64,000 bases of DNA from Candidatus Latescibacterota bacterium (GTDB lineage Bacteria > Latescibacterota > UBA2968). Where the stretch lies: positions 53,086-117,085 of the forward strand of contig JAJEDY010000087.1 in assembly GCA_022821275.1 (NCBI GenBank), written 5' to 3'. Below the pieces are notes generated by a model. The model saw only the letters and a list, made by a program, of their open reading frames with translations, was not told the DNA's origin and ran no database searches. Both the position numbers and the translations under genes were made by a program. Position 1 is the first letter of the stretch. The number at the start of each line of letters is the position of its first letter. Shown one piece after another: positions 42,249 to 51,810 of the stretch.

Positions 42249-45200
42249 ATGTCCTTGAGCAAAAAAGAACGACAACATCATGAAAGGCTGAAGCAGGAGC
42301 TTCAGCAAGGTGGAAAACCATCGGATCTCGAACATCTCGCGGCTGCGTTGCTCAGCCGCTTACTTGATGTGCCGATTGCGGTTGCCAAATCCGGCTATCA
42401 ATACGGTGGGGATGCCGGAACAGCAGGACAGCAAGGGCGAAGACTTCGCCTTGAATGCAAAAAGTACAGCGATACCAGCAATCTGAATGAGCGAGAATTG
42501 CGTGGAGAGATTGATCAAGCACTTGAACGAGACCAAGCACTTGAAGCCTGGATATTGGTTACGACGCGCACCGTTCCTGAGCAGCTATCGCAGTCGCTTA
42601 GGCAGAAAGGCGAAAAAATTGGAGTACCCATCGTGATTATCGATTGGGTAGATCACGAGATAGCACCACTCGCGGCATTATGCGCTTTTGCTCCTGATTT
42701 GGTTGAGAAGGAGTTTTCAAAAGAGACTGGTGAGGCAGCTCGCGCCCTTCAACCCATATCAAGACAAGCTATCGAAAGGTTGCAACGCGACTTGCAATCA
42801 TGGTATCTGGGGTATGATGCTTTACGCACACTATCTCACGGATGTCTCGACGAGATTTGGACCTCGCCCAGTGAGTCGAAGGCCAAACTTGGACAAGATG
42901 TCGCTGGAGGTGATCAGGAGAAGAAGGTCAAACGTAGCACCGTGCATAAAGCACTGAACACCTGGTGGTCTGGATCAACAAAGTCTAACGCTCCGGTTGC
43001 AGTCGTAGGATTGGAAGGCACCGGTAAAACCTGGGCAACTCTCCATTGGTTGATAGACAAAAGGGACAAACAACCAATTGTTCTGGTAATACCATCCTCT
43101 GCGGTAGTTGCTGGGCACGTCTTTGAAACCAGTGTGAAGCAACTCTTGGCAGATCGTCTTCACCAAATGAGCGAGGGGATACGGGACAGGGACCATTGGC
43201 TTCGCCGCCTCGAAAATCTACTGAAGCGTCCGGACAATGAAGGGCCTATTCTGACCGTCTTCTTTGATGGCCTGAACCAGGAGTCTTCTGTTCAATGGCA
43301 GCAATTTCTGATGGTTTTACAAGGCAAGCCGTTTAAGAAAAAAGTAAGGGTAATCGTCAGCACTCGAACTCATCATTTTGAAGAAAAGTTGTCGAAGCTC
43401 AGTGGCCTCACTATTTCAGCCGAGCGGGTTGATGTAGATTTCTATGATACAGCACCAGGAAGTGAACTTGACCTGATGCTTGCATTCGAGAATCTCACTC
43501 AGGCCGATCTGCATCCTGAAGTAATCGAATGGGCTCGTAGGCCCCGTCTCTTCAAACTCGTAGTACATTTCCGAGAAAAGCTGGTCGAAGCGGGTCAAAT
43601 AACAGACCATCGCCTGCTATGGGAGTACGGACGCGACACTTTTGGGGTTCGAGCCGGCAAGTCGTTTAGCGAAAACGAGTGGAAGGACTGGCTGAAAGAA
43701 ATTGCTCAAAAACATCGAAACGATATCGAATATAAATATTCACTGAGTTCGCTCGGTAAAACCGTGGCTCGTCCCGACCTTAGCGAAAATGAGATCTATG
43801 CAAGGCTCAGCGATATTATTGATGGTCGGTTCGCTACCCGTGACTCATCAGGTAACTTGCAACTTATTCCCACAGTCGTTGCACATGCTCTCGGTGCTGC
43901 GCTTCTAAACGACCTCAATCAAGAAGCCTCGCCAAATTTTGAAACTCTGGATGATAGGTTGGCGGAATGGTTTGATCCCATTTCCGGTCTTGATGAAAGA
44001 GCTGAAATCCTGCGTGCGTCAGTATCAATCCTTGTAGAGCAGGGACGTGCGGCAGAGTCACTCGTTCCTGGAGTACTCGTCACAGCGTGGTTACAAAGTC
44101 AGAATGTTTCCGATGAGCACCGGCAAGAACTCGCGAAACTCGCTCCGTATTTCCCTGATGCACTACTTGATGCAATTGAGCATTCGGACAGTTACACCCA
44201 CGGTTCCGCTAGATTTTGGGCTGTGTACGCACTACGAAATATTCCAAAGGACGACACTACAGCTTTTACCAATATTATCAAGCGGACTTGCCGTTGGATG
44301 AGTATGATATCCCGTGATGTAGATACGCAGCGGAATGCTAACGAAGAGCGCGACAAGCGACGCTCAGATCGACTGAAACGCCTGATAGGTATTGATGCCT
44401 CGCAACGGATTAAAGTCGTCGGTGTTGAACTTGAGTTGGTTGACAGCGTCTCCTGGTCACTGCTATCTACAGTGCCTTCGATCATTGAAGTTTTGCCGCT
44501 GGCTGAGGCCCTGCCAATTTTCGAGAGAGCAGCTATTTCCTTAGCGGTTAGGGGACAAAGTGAGAGTTGGGATGGACTGAAGTGGGTTTGCCTGCTTAAC
44601 GAAGTTGATCCTGACAACACAGTAAAGGCTTTGCGGGAATTGTCTAAAGAAGTCTGCCGCCGAACCCCGGAACCAGGCATACACCCGGACCTTCCGAGGC
44701 GCATCGCCGAACTTCTACTCAGGCTCACCGGACACCAGACTGACGAAGACAAAGCGGTGGATATTGAGCCTGACCTGGACCGCCTGTTCTCTTACAAGAA
44801 AGACTATCTACGAAAGCCTGGCCAAAGCTGGTTCCCGCTGGAACGACGCCATGCGGAAATTGTTCTTGCTGATCGAGAATTGCCTTTGGTTAGTCGCGCA
44901 CAACGGACCGCAGATCTATGGCTTGACCCAAACTTCAAGCCTCCAGCCACCTTTGTAGCCAAACTTCGTAAGACAGCAGAGTGCATAGATGTCGAAAAGC
45001 TGGACAAGTTTATGGAGCACACCAGTGAGGATTACGACTTTGAGAGACTCGAACCAGCACTTGCTCGTTGTGCGCCAGATCTGCTGGCGGATTTGATTCG
45101 TCGGAAGTTGCAGAGTTTATCCACCTGTCCGCCAGAATTTCGACAGTCGAGGGCCAAGCGTACGACCCGTCACTTTATTCTCGCGGGCGAGGATGAGATA

Positions 45201-46715
45201 GCAGCAGCCCGAAAATTGCGTCTAAGGTACAGCGACAATGACAAAGACGAAGAGGATTCTATAGCTCACGACCTTCTTTTAATGGAGGTCTCGAATCTGG
45301 ATGCACAGACTCAATTAGAAGTACTAATCAATGCAGACTTAAAGTTCATATCAGCCAACTTCGAGAATGTCTTACACATCCCCAAACCAGATGATGTCGA
45401 TGCATTGGTCGCACGCTATGCCGATGGCCTGCCCAAACAGCAACACGATCTAATCATGCTTTTATCAAGGGATCGGGGTCGGGTTGAGCTTAGAGAAAAC
45501 GCTTGGTCATGGTTTGAGAACTTCCTTAAACACCAAGACCATGATTTTCGGAGATTAGCATTCCGGATTCTGACCTGCGCGGATCCGATGCGATTCGGTC
45601 AGATTCTTGACGCGGAAGGCTGGTCTTGGGATCCAAGTGAGAACGTTGATATAAATCATTATGGAACGTATGCCCTTATTGAAGCCACGGCAGATATGCC
45701 TTTTGAAGAACTTGCACCGAGACTGGCACCATGGCACCTGCTAAAAGCTACTCGCCTGCGTGGAGATATTCCTACTGAGGTTCGATTAGCAGCTAAAATC
45801 TTTGATCCAAAACTGGTTAGTGAAAACATCAGAATTGACGCAAAAGCTTTCAAACCGTTTCTTATACATGCAATGGATATCGTTGAACAATGGCTTCAGG
45901 GCTATTGCGAAAGTATAGTGCGTTTTCAGCATTTTGGTCATTCGGGCGAGCAAGTCTTTTTGACACTTTGTGAGGCTCTGCTTGCTCATGCACCTGAGAA
46001 AGGAGCGCAGTTGTGGCATAAGTTGCGCTCAAACCTAACAACGCGATACATTGGTGAGGCAGGTATAGAACGCCTTATCCACATGGTCTTCAGCGTTCCG
46101 GACTCACCTGAAGTAATGGCACTCCGAAAAGAGTTAGTTGAATTAGAATCCTGTCATAACGACCAGAAGCTTTTTGACCTCGCAATCGCTGCGTCGTATA
46201 ATGGAAAATCTGATTGGCTTGATACCTTTATTAAAAATGAACGAACTTCAGCACTCGTTTGGCACCGCCGCCTTGCGGAAGTGCTTGCTGGCTTTACCGC
46301 GAACAACTCACTACCTGTTGCTGGGGCCTGGCCGGATGGCGAGATACGGACGACTCATGCGAAATTTGCTCTGAGATCAGCACGCCATAGATGGATTGAA
46401 GCGTGCGCCCACCACTGGTGGCGAACTTTTCTCAACGCATGCGATCCGGCTGAGGCGTACGCGGCCTGGGTACTGTTTTTGCAATCGGCTGATCATCGCG
46501 CATGGGTGTGGATATACCAAGACCTGGAGGCCGCTGATGATTCGACAGATTTCTTTCAGCGCAAGATAAAACATTTTCGACTTAACCATTCAAACCTAAA
46601 GAACGCTATGAAGAAACGAGAGGGAAATTTTGGTGACAAAATGGACCAGCACTTTTTGTACCGTAAGACTGTGCAAAGTATAGGTCCCTGGTTCAGAGAT
46701 AATAGGATGAAGTAA
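42249..46715 (+). CDS. Nuclease-STAND ATPase defence protein (Avs-like architecture)
   Basis: 1488 aa. Residues ~20-160 hold a PD-(D/E)XK nuclease site: Asp55 in GGDAG and Glu69-x-Lys71 in LECKK. A STAND/NACHT-type ATPase follows, with Walker A GLEGTGKT (254-261), Walker B TVFFDGLNQ (Asp340) and an Arg-rich sensor (VSTRTHHF). The remaining ~900 residues are helical repeats with no catalytic motif. Nuclease effector, STAND switch and a large repeat sensor is the layout of antiviral Avs proteins, which bind phage proteins and then cleave DNA. Whether this is a known Avs type cannot be judged here. Codon use is more mixed than in hsdM/hsdR. No strong ribosome site precedes the ATG. Confidence 0.75.
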   Translation: MSLSKKERQHHERLKQELQQGGKPSDLEHLAAALLSRLLDVPIAVAKSGYQYGGDAGTAGQQGRRLRLECKKYSDTSNLNERELRGEIDQALERDQALEAWILVTTRTVPEQLSQSLRQKGEKIGVPIVIIDWVDHEIAPLAALCAFAPDLVEKEFSKETGEAARALQPISRQAIERLQRDLQSWYLGYDALRTLSHGCLDEIWTSPSESKAKLGQDVAGGDQEKKVKRSTVHKALNTWWSGSTKSNAPVAVVGLEGTGKTWATLHWLIDKRDKQPIVLVIPSSAVVAGHVFETSVKQLLADRLHQMSEGIRDRDHWLRRLENLLKRPDNEGPILTVFFDGLNQESSVQWQQFLMVLQGKPFKKKVRVIVSTRTHHFEEKLSKLSGLTISAERVDVDFYDTAPGSELDLMLAFENLTQADLHPEVIEWARRPRLFKLVVHFREKLVEAGQITDHRLLWEYGRDTFGVRAGKSFSENEWKDWLKEIAQKHRNDIEYKYSLSSLGKTVARPDLSENEIYARLSDIIDGRFATRDSSGNLQLIPTVVAHALGAALLNDLNQEASPNFETLDDRLAEWFDPISGLDERAEILRASVSILVEQGRAAESLVPGVLVTAWLQSQNVSDEHRQELAKLAPYFPDALLDAIEHSDSYTHGSARFWAVYALRNIPKDDTTAFTNIIKRTCRWMSMISRDVDTQRNANEERDKRRSDRLKRLIGIDASQRIKVVGVELELVDSVSWSLLSTVPSIIEVLPLAEALPIFERAAISLAVRGQSESWDGLKWVCLLNEVDPDNTVKALRELSKEVCRRTPEPGIHPDLPRRIAELLLRLTGHQTDEDKAVDIEPDLDRLFSYKKDYLRKPGQSWFPLERRHAEIVLADRELPLVSRAQRTADLWLDPNFKPPATFVAKLRKTAECIDVEKLDKFMEHTSEDYDFERLEPALARCAPDLLADLIRRKLQSLSTCPPEFRQSRAKRTTRHFILAGEDEIAAARKLRLRYSDNDKDEEDSIAHDLLLMEVSNLDAQTQLEVLINADLKFISANFENVLHIPKPDDVDALVARYADGLPKQQHDLIMLLSRDRGRVELRENAWSWFENFLKHQDHDFRRLAFRILTCADPMRFGQILDAEGWSWDPSENVDINHYGTYALIEATADMPFEELAPRLAPWHLLKATRLRGDIPTEVRLAAKIFDPKLVSENIRIDAKAFKPFLIHAMDIVEQWLQGYCESIVRFQHFGHSGEQVFLTLCEALLAHAPEKGAQLWHKLRSNLTTRYIGEAGIERLIHMVFSVPDSPEVMALRKELVELESCHNDQKLFDLAIAASYNGKSDWLDTFIKNERTSALVWHRRLAEVLAGFTANNSLPVAGAWPDGEIRTTHAKFALRSARHRWIEACAHHWWRTFLNACDPAEAYAAWVLFLQSADHRAWVWIYQDLEAADDSTDFFQRKIKHFRLNHSNLKNAMKKREGNFGDKMDQHFLYRKTVQSIGPWFRDNRMK

Positions 46716-46733
46716 TATATTCGGAACTGCCGC

Positions 46734-47621
46734 ATGCCTGACGCATATCCAATCGTTACAGTAGAACCGGAATGGGTAATTAACCCCGAGGAAATGGGGG
46801 GTAAAACGAAGTTCTGGTATGGCAAGCCTGATGATAATACAAACTGGCTCTTCAAGTACCCTCGGCCAAACACAGGAGAACACTGGGCTGAGAAGATAGC
46901 CGCCGAGGTTGCCTCTGTGGTGGGGATTACGCATGCGAAGGTAGAACTGGCGCAGTTTCAAGATGAGCGCGGCTCGGTGACAGAATCCTTTGCTCGTGGT
47001 GGTCGGGCGTTGTTCCACGGTAATGAGTTGTTGGAAATAACAATAGAGAATTACGATCCAACGGCGAAATTCCACCATTCACACCACACACTGAAGAATA
47101 TCTGGCTGGCATTAGAGCGCATCTTTGAACAACCCGAAGCCGCCGAAAAAGCCAAACTCTTATTCGCGGAGTATTTAGTACTGGACGCGATAATTGGTAA
47201 CACAGACCGCCATCACGAAAATTGGGGACTGCTACGCCAGCAAATCGAAAACCGCTGGAGTGGGTTTCTTTCTCCATCCTTCGACCACGCATCTTCTTTG
47301 GGTCGAGAACTTCGGGATGAACGCCGCGACAGGCTGATGACCGAAAATCGCATAGGAGACTATGCGGAAAGAGGACGCGGTGCGATTTACTGGTCGGAGG
47401 ACGGGCGACATGGCCCCAGCCCGCTGGAATTGGTTCGAAGGGCGATTCACGCTTATCCAGACATATTTCAACCGGCGATTTTGAAACTGGAGAAATTCGA
47501 CAAGGGTTCTTTGTCTAAAATTGTGAACCGCGTACCCACTGATTGGATGACGCCCTCAGCCCGCACATTCGCGATTGCGCTGATGAGCTATAATTGTGAA
47601 CAACTGAGGAGATTTATCTGA
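46734..47621 (+). CDS. HipA-like kinase
   Basis: 295 aa. The HipA C-terminal kinase pattern is present: catalytic loop NTDRHHENWG (Asp158, Asn163) and the metal-binding SFDHASSLG (Asp184). The first ~60 residues (WLFKYPRPNTGEHWAEKIAAEVASVVG) form the ATP-binding lobe with a Lys. The N-terminal subdomain of full HipA (~100 aa) is missing, as in HipT. HipA-type kinases phosphorylate tRNA synthetases and arrest growth. It starts 18 bp after the STAND gene and is followed 1 bp later by the HIRAN gene. Confidence 0.82.
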   Translation: MPDAYPIVTVEPEWVINPEEMGGKTKFWYGKPDDNTNWLFKYPRPNTGEHWAEKIAAEVASVVGITHAKVELAQFQDERGSVTESFARGGRALFHGNELLEITIENYDPTAKFHHSHHTLKNIWLALERIFEQPEAAEKAKLLFAEYLVLDAIIGNTDRHHENWGLLRQQIENRWSGFLSPSFDHASSLGRELRDERRDRLMTENRIGDYAERGRGAIYWSEDGRHGPSPLELVRRAIHAYPDIFQPAILKLEKFDKGSLSKIVNRVPTDWMTPSARTFAIALMSYNCEQLRRFI

Positions 47622-47622
47622 T

Positions 47623-48372
47623 ATGAGTACAAAAACTTTATTTTTAGCATGGCAGGACAAAGTATGGAGCCATCAATGGTTCCCGATTGGTCGGTTGGAC
47701 GCAGATGTCGAGCATTCGGAGTATCGCTTCCGCTATACGGGTGGGGCTGCACGGGTACAGCAGGATTTGAATTATCCTCCCCTCCCGAGCTTTCCCCAAC
47801 TGCATAGAGATTACCGATCTTCAGAACTGTTTTATCTGTTCCAAAATCGGGTTATGAAGTCGAACAGACCGGATTTTGCCGATCACGTTCAGCGACTCGA
47901 CCTGTCTGAAAGTGCCGACCCATTCGAGATGCTATCGGTAAGCGGTGGCTATCGGGTAACCGACGATTACGAGGTCTTTCCAAAACTGGTGAAAGCCGAC
48001 GATGGAAGTTTTGTCTGCCGGTTTTTCCTGCATGGATGGCGACACACAAACCTCCCCGCGCAAGAAAGACTGAATGCGCTGAATCCGGGAGAAGAACTTT
48101 ACGTAACACTGGAACTGACCAACCCAGTGACTGGTCTGGCTGTGCAACTTCAGACAACGGACTATCACATGATCGGCTGGACCCCGCGTTATATCGTCTC
48201 CGAGATGGCGAGGGCAATGGCTGAATCGCCCGGTGAATACACGGCGCATGTGGTGCGAGTCAATCCCCCACCGTCTCCAATGACACAGCGCGTTTTGATT
48301 GAAATGCGTGGTCGCTGGGATGGATATGAACCGATGGAGAGTGAGGATTTTCAACCTCTGGTTGGTGATTGA
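47623..48372 (+). CDS. HIRAN-domain protein paired with the HipA-like kinase
   Basis: 249 aa. The C-terminal half carries a HIRAN-like domain: FFLHGWRHTNLP, LNPGEELYVTLELTNPVTGLAVQLQT and the MIGWTPRYI motif. HIRAN domains bind single-stranded 3' DNA ends in repair proteins. The N-terminal ~120 residues are a beta-rich domain (LFLAWQDKVWSHQWFPIGRLD, EYRFRYTGGA) that could take the place of the HipA N-terminal/HipS subdomain. GAGGAG lies before the ATG, and the gap to the kinase stop is 1 bp. A toxin-antitoxin-like or DNA-damage-sensing pair is inferred. Confidence 0.7.
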   Translation: MSTKTLFLAWQDKVWSHQWFPIGRLDADVEHSEYRFRYTGGAARVQQDLNYPPLPSFPQLHRDYRSSELFYLFQNRVMKSNRPDFADHVQRLDLSESADPFEMLSVSGGYRVTDDYEVFPKLVKADDGSFVCRFFLHGWRHTNLPAQERLNALNPGEELYVTLELTNPVTGLAVQLQTTDYHMIGWTPRYIVSEMARAMAESPGEYTAHVVRVNPPPSPMTQRVLIEMRGRWDGYEPMESEDFQPLVGD

Positions 48373-48423
48373 CCTTCATTACAAGTATTGATTTTACTGG
48401 ATCGCGGCTAAAACCCTGCCGCG

Positions 48424-51400
48424 ATGACAGACCAGAGTCACAGCCAGAGTCAAGGCCAGAGTGAGAGCCAGAGTCGCAAAATGAACCCAACCCCCTACAC
48501 CGAAGACACCCTCGTTCAGCAGACCACCGCCGAGTACCTCGAACAACAACTCGGCTGGGAATCCGTCTATGCCTACAACAACGAGGACTTCGGACCAGAC
48601 AGCCTGCTCGGTCGCACCTCTGACCGCGAAGTCGTACTCACGCGCCATCTACTCACCGCCCTGCGAACGCTGAACCCCGGCCTGCCCGAAGACGCCTACA
48701 ACGACGCCATCCGGCAAATCACATCCACCACTGCTTCACAGAGCATCGTCGCCACCAACCGCGAAAAGTACGATTTCATCCGCGACGGCGTACCCGTCAC
48801 ATTCCACAATACCAACGGCGAGCGGGTGCGGGAACGCCTCCGAATCTTCGACTTTGACACCCCCGAAAACAACCACTTCCTCTGCGTGCGCGAATTGTGG
48901 ATAAAGGGCGACCTCTACCGCAAACGGGCAGACATCATCGGCTTCGTCAACGGCCTGCCCCTCCTCTTCATCGAATGCAAAAACATCCACCGGGACCTCA
49001 AAGCCGCGTACAACGACAACTACTCGGACTATCGCGACACCATCCCCCACATCTTCCACCACAACACCATCGTCATGTTTGGCAACGGCGAAAAAGCAAA
49101 ACTCGGCACCATCACCAGCGAATGGGATCACTTCCACGAATGGAAACGCCTATCCGAAGAAGAACCCGGCGTTGTCGATATGGAAACCCTCCTCAAAGGC
49201 GTCTGCAACAAACGCGACTTCATGGACATCATAGAAAACTTCATCCTCTTTGACGACACCTCTGGCGACACAAAGAAAATCCTCGCCCGCAACCACCAGT
49301 TCCTCGGCGTAAACCGCGCAATTGAAGCCGTGCGCGACCGCAAAGAGGGCAAACTCGGCGTCTTCTGGCACACACAGGGCGCAGGCAAAAGCTACTCCAT
49401 GGTACTCTTCACCCGCAAAGTGCGTCGCAAACTCGGCGGCCATTTCACCTTCCTCATCCTCACAGACCGCACGGACCTCGACACGCAAATCTACAAAACC
49501 TTCGCAGGCTGCGGCGTCGTAGATCACGACCGAGACCCCTGCCGCGCAGCAGACGGGCCACACCTGAACCAGCTATTGACAGAACACAAATCGCACATCT
49601 TCTCCTTCATCCAGAAATTCAACCAGGACATAGACACCAACAAAGGCTACACCCAGCGCGACGACATCATCGTCATCACTGACGAAGCGCACCGCACCCA
49701 ATACGGCGAATTAGCAGCCAACATGCGCGCTGCCCTGCCCAACGCCTCCTACATCGGCTTCACAGGCACACCCCTTTTCAAAGACGACCAGATCACGCGC
49801 CGCGTCTTCGGCGACTATGTCTCCACCTACGACTTCCAGCGCGCAGTAGAAGACAAAGCCACGCTACCCCTCTACTACGACGCACGCGGCGACAAACTCG
49901 GCGTAGCCGTTGATGATTTAAACGAACGTATCGCCGAAAAATTGGAAGAAGCCGAAATCAGCGACATCGACGAAGAACAGCACCTCGAACGAGAACTCAA
50001 ACGCGCCTACCACATCATCACCGCGGGCAAACGACTCGACCAACTGGCCCGGGACTTCACGCGACACTACTCAGCCGCCTGGGAAACCGGCAAAGCCATG
50101 CTGATCTGCATCGACAAAATAACCTGCGTGCGAATGCACAGATTGATTGAATTCTACTGGCATGAATACATCGGAAAACTGGAAACAAGGCTATCGCGGA
50201 CAAAGGATGAAGAAGAAAAAATAGACCTGCGACAGAAGATCGAATGGATGCGTGAGACCCGTATAGCAGTCGTAATCAGCGAAGAACAGGGCGAAATCGA
50301 AAAATTCGACAAATGGGAACTGGACATCCGCCCGCACCGCAAACTCATCAAAGAAGGCATAGACTTGCCCGAAACCCTGAGAGACAAACCCCAGTACCGC
50401 AACAAGCAACGCATGGAACTGGACGAAGCCTTCAAAGACGAGGAACACCCATTCCGCATCGCCATAGTCTGCGCCATGTGGCTAACGGGTTTCGATGTCC
50501 CGTGCCTGTCAACACTCTACCTCGACAAACCACTCAAAGCACACACCCTCATGCAAGCCATTGCCCGCGCCAACCGCGTGAACGAAAACAAAAACAACGG
50601 CCTGATCGTAGATTACTGCGGCGTCCTCGTACACCTGCGCCAGGCACTCGCAACCTTCGCCGGCACGCAACCGGATGGAGATAGCGCACCGACCGACCCT
50701 GCAAAACCCGAAGAAGAACTCCTATCAGACCTCGCCGAAGCCATCGCCCTGGTGCGAAACTTCCTCGACAAACGCAACGCACCACTGGATGACATCATCG
50801 AAAAAACGGGCTTCCAGCGCAACGCGGCTATTGTAGCCTGCAAAGAAGCCGTCAACGAAAACGACGAAACCCGCAAACGCTTCGAAGTCATGTGCCGCGA
50901 AGTATTCAAAAAGTACAAAGCCTGCGTCAACGTGCCAAACGTCAACACATATCGCAAAGACCGCGACGCCATTGACATCGTGTACAAAAGCCTCCAGCAA
51001 GACCGCAATCAGGCCGACATCTCAGAAATCATAATGGAATTACAGCGGGTAGTAGATGCGGCCATTGAACCAAAAATGAGTTCTGCGGCTGAAGGTCGGC
51101 GCCCCTACGACATCAGCCAGATAGACTTCGAGCGTCTGAAGCGAGAATTCGCGCGTACCCGGAAAAAAAACACCACCGTTCAGAACCTCAGACAAGCAGT
51201 AGAACAAAAATTGCAACGCCTAATGCAGCAAAACCCCTTACGCACGGACTTTCAGCACCACTACGAAGCAATCGTTGCAACGTACAACCGCGAAAAGGAC
51301 CAGATAACAATAGAGCGCACCTTCGAAGCATTGCTCAAACTGGTGCAAGAATTGGATAAGGAAGAAACCCGGGCTATTCGCGAGGGACTCGACGAAGAAT

Positions 51401-51711
51401 CTCTCGCAATCTTCGACCTCTTAAAAAAACCCAACCTGAACGCGGGCGAAATTGCACAAATCAAAAAAGTAGCTGTCAGCCTCCTGAAAAAATTAAAAGT
51501 TAGCAAACTGCGCGTTCACCAATGGTGCGAAAAAGAAGCGACCCGAGACGCCGTGCGGACATCCATCTATGACTTTCTCTTCAGCGACAAAACCGGCCTC
51601 CCTCACAAATACACAGAAAAGGACATAAAAACAAAAACCGAAGACGTCTTCCGCCACATCTACCGCGCCTACCCTAAATTGCCATCACCATATTACGAAA
51701 GTGCCGCTTGA
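48424..51711 (+). CDS. hsdR: Type I restriction enzyme subunit HsdR
   Basis: 1095 aa. An N-terminal PD-(D/E)XK nuclease (Asp170, then IECK with Glu184 and Lys186) is followed by the SF2 translocase: Walker A QGAGKS (318-323), DEAH (420-423), motif III FTGTP and motif VI QAIARANRV. A C-terminal helical domain contacts HsdM. Neither ATG has a clear ribosome site: 48424 gives an 18-residue Ser/Gln-rich tail made of 12-bp repeats, and the conserved sequence starts near ATG 48481. The enzyme translocates and cuts unmodified DNA. It is the last gene of the island. Confidence 0.95.
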   Translation: MTDQSHSQSQGQSESQSRKMNPTPYTEDTLVQQTTAEYLEQQLGWESVYAYNNEDFGPDSLLGRTSDREVVLTRHLLTALRTLNPGLPEDAYNDAIRQITSTTASQSIVATNREKYDFIRDGVPVTFHNTNGERVRERLRIFDFDTPENNHFLCVRELWIKGDLYRKRADIIGFVNGLPLLFIECKNIHRDLKAAYNDNYSDYRDTIPHIFHHNTIVMFGNGEKAKLGTITSEWDHFHEWKRLSEEEPGVVDMETLLKGVCNKRDFMDIIENFILFDDTSGDTKKILARNHQFLGVNRAIEAVRDRKEGKLGVFWHTQGAGKSYSMVLFTRKVRRKLGGHFTFLILTDRTDLDTQIYKTFAGCGVVDHDRDPCRAADGPHLNQLLTEHKSHIFSFIQKFNQDIDTNKGYTQRDDIIVITDEAHRTQYGELAANMRAALPNASYIGFTGTPLFKDDQITRRVFGDYVSTYDFQRAVEDKATLPLYYDARGDKLGVAVDDLNERIAEKLEEAEISDIDEEQHLERELKRAYHIITAGKRLDQLARDFTRHYSAAWETGKAMLICIDKITCVRMHRLIEFYWHEYIGKLETRLSRTKDEEEKIDLRQKIEWMRETRIAVVISEEQGEIEKFDKWELDIRPHRKLIKEGIDLPETLRDKPQYRNKQRMELDEAFKDEEHPFRIAIVCAMWLTGFDVPCLSTLYLDKPLKAHTLMQAIARANRVNENKNNGLIVDYCGVLVHLRQALATFAGTQPDGDSAPTDPAKPEEELLSDLAEAIALVRNFLDKRNAPLDDIIEKTGFQRNAAIVACKEAVNENDETRKRFEVMCREVFKKYKACVNVPNVNTYRKDRDAIDIVYKSLQQDRNQADISEIIMELQRVVDAAIEPKMSSAAEGRRPYDISQIDFERLKREFARTRKKNTTVQNLRQAVEQKLQRLMQQNPLRTDFQHHYEAIVATYNREKDQITIERTFEALLKLVQELDKEETRAIREGLDEESLAIFDLLKKPNLNAGEIAQIKKVAVSLLKKLKVSKLRVHQWCEKEATRDAVRTSIYDFLFSDKTGLPHKYTEKDIKTKTEDVFRHIYRAYPKLPSPYYESAA
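48430..48477 (+). repeat. Four 12-bp tandem repeats at the 5' end of hsdR
   Basis: Four units of about (A/G)NCCAGAGTCAN lie end to end and encode alternating Ser-Gln/Glu residues if the upstream ATG is used. The unit length is a multiple of three, so copy-number change would not shift the frame. Confidence 0.85.
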
Positions 51712-51717
51712 AAATTT

Positions 51718-51810
51718 GATCTTGCTGTTGCCTTTTATCCGTGTTAATCTGTGTTCATCTGTGGTTGCTTTTCCCCTTCACACTTCACCCTTCTTACTTC
51801 CCACTTCACC
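51718..51810 (+). repeat. Composite repeat GATCTTGC...GTGGTTGC...CACTTC (right bracket of the island)
   Basis: GATCTTGC, CCTTTTATCCGTGTTAATC, TGTGTTCATCTGTGGTTGC and a CACTTC-rich tail match the inverted copy at 31551-31640. It fills the whole gap between hsdR and the transporter ATG, so the transporter has no ordinary ribosome site. Confidence 0.8.
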
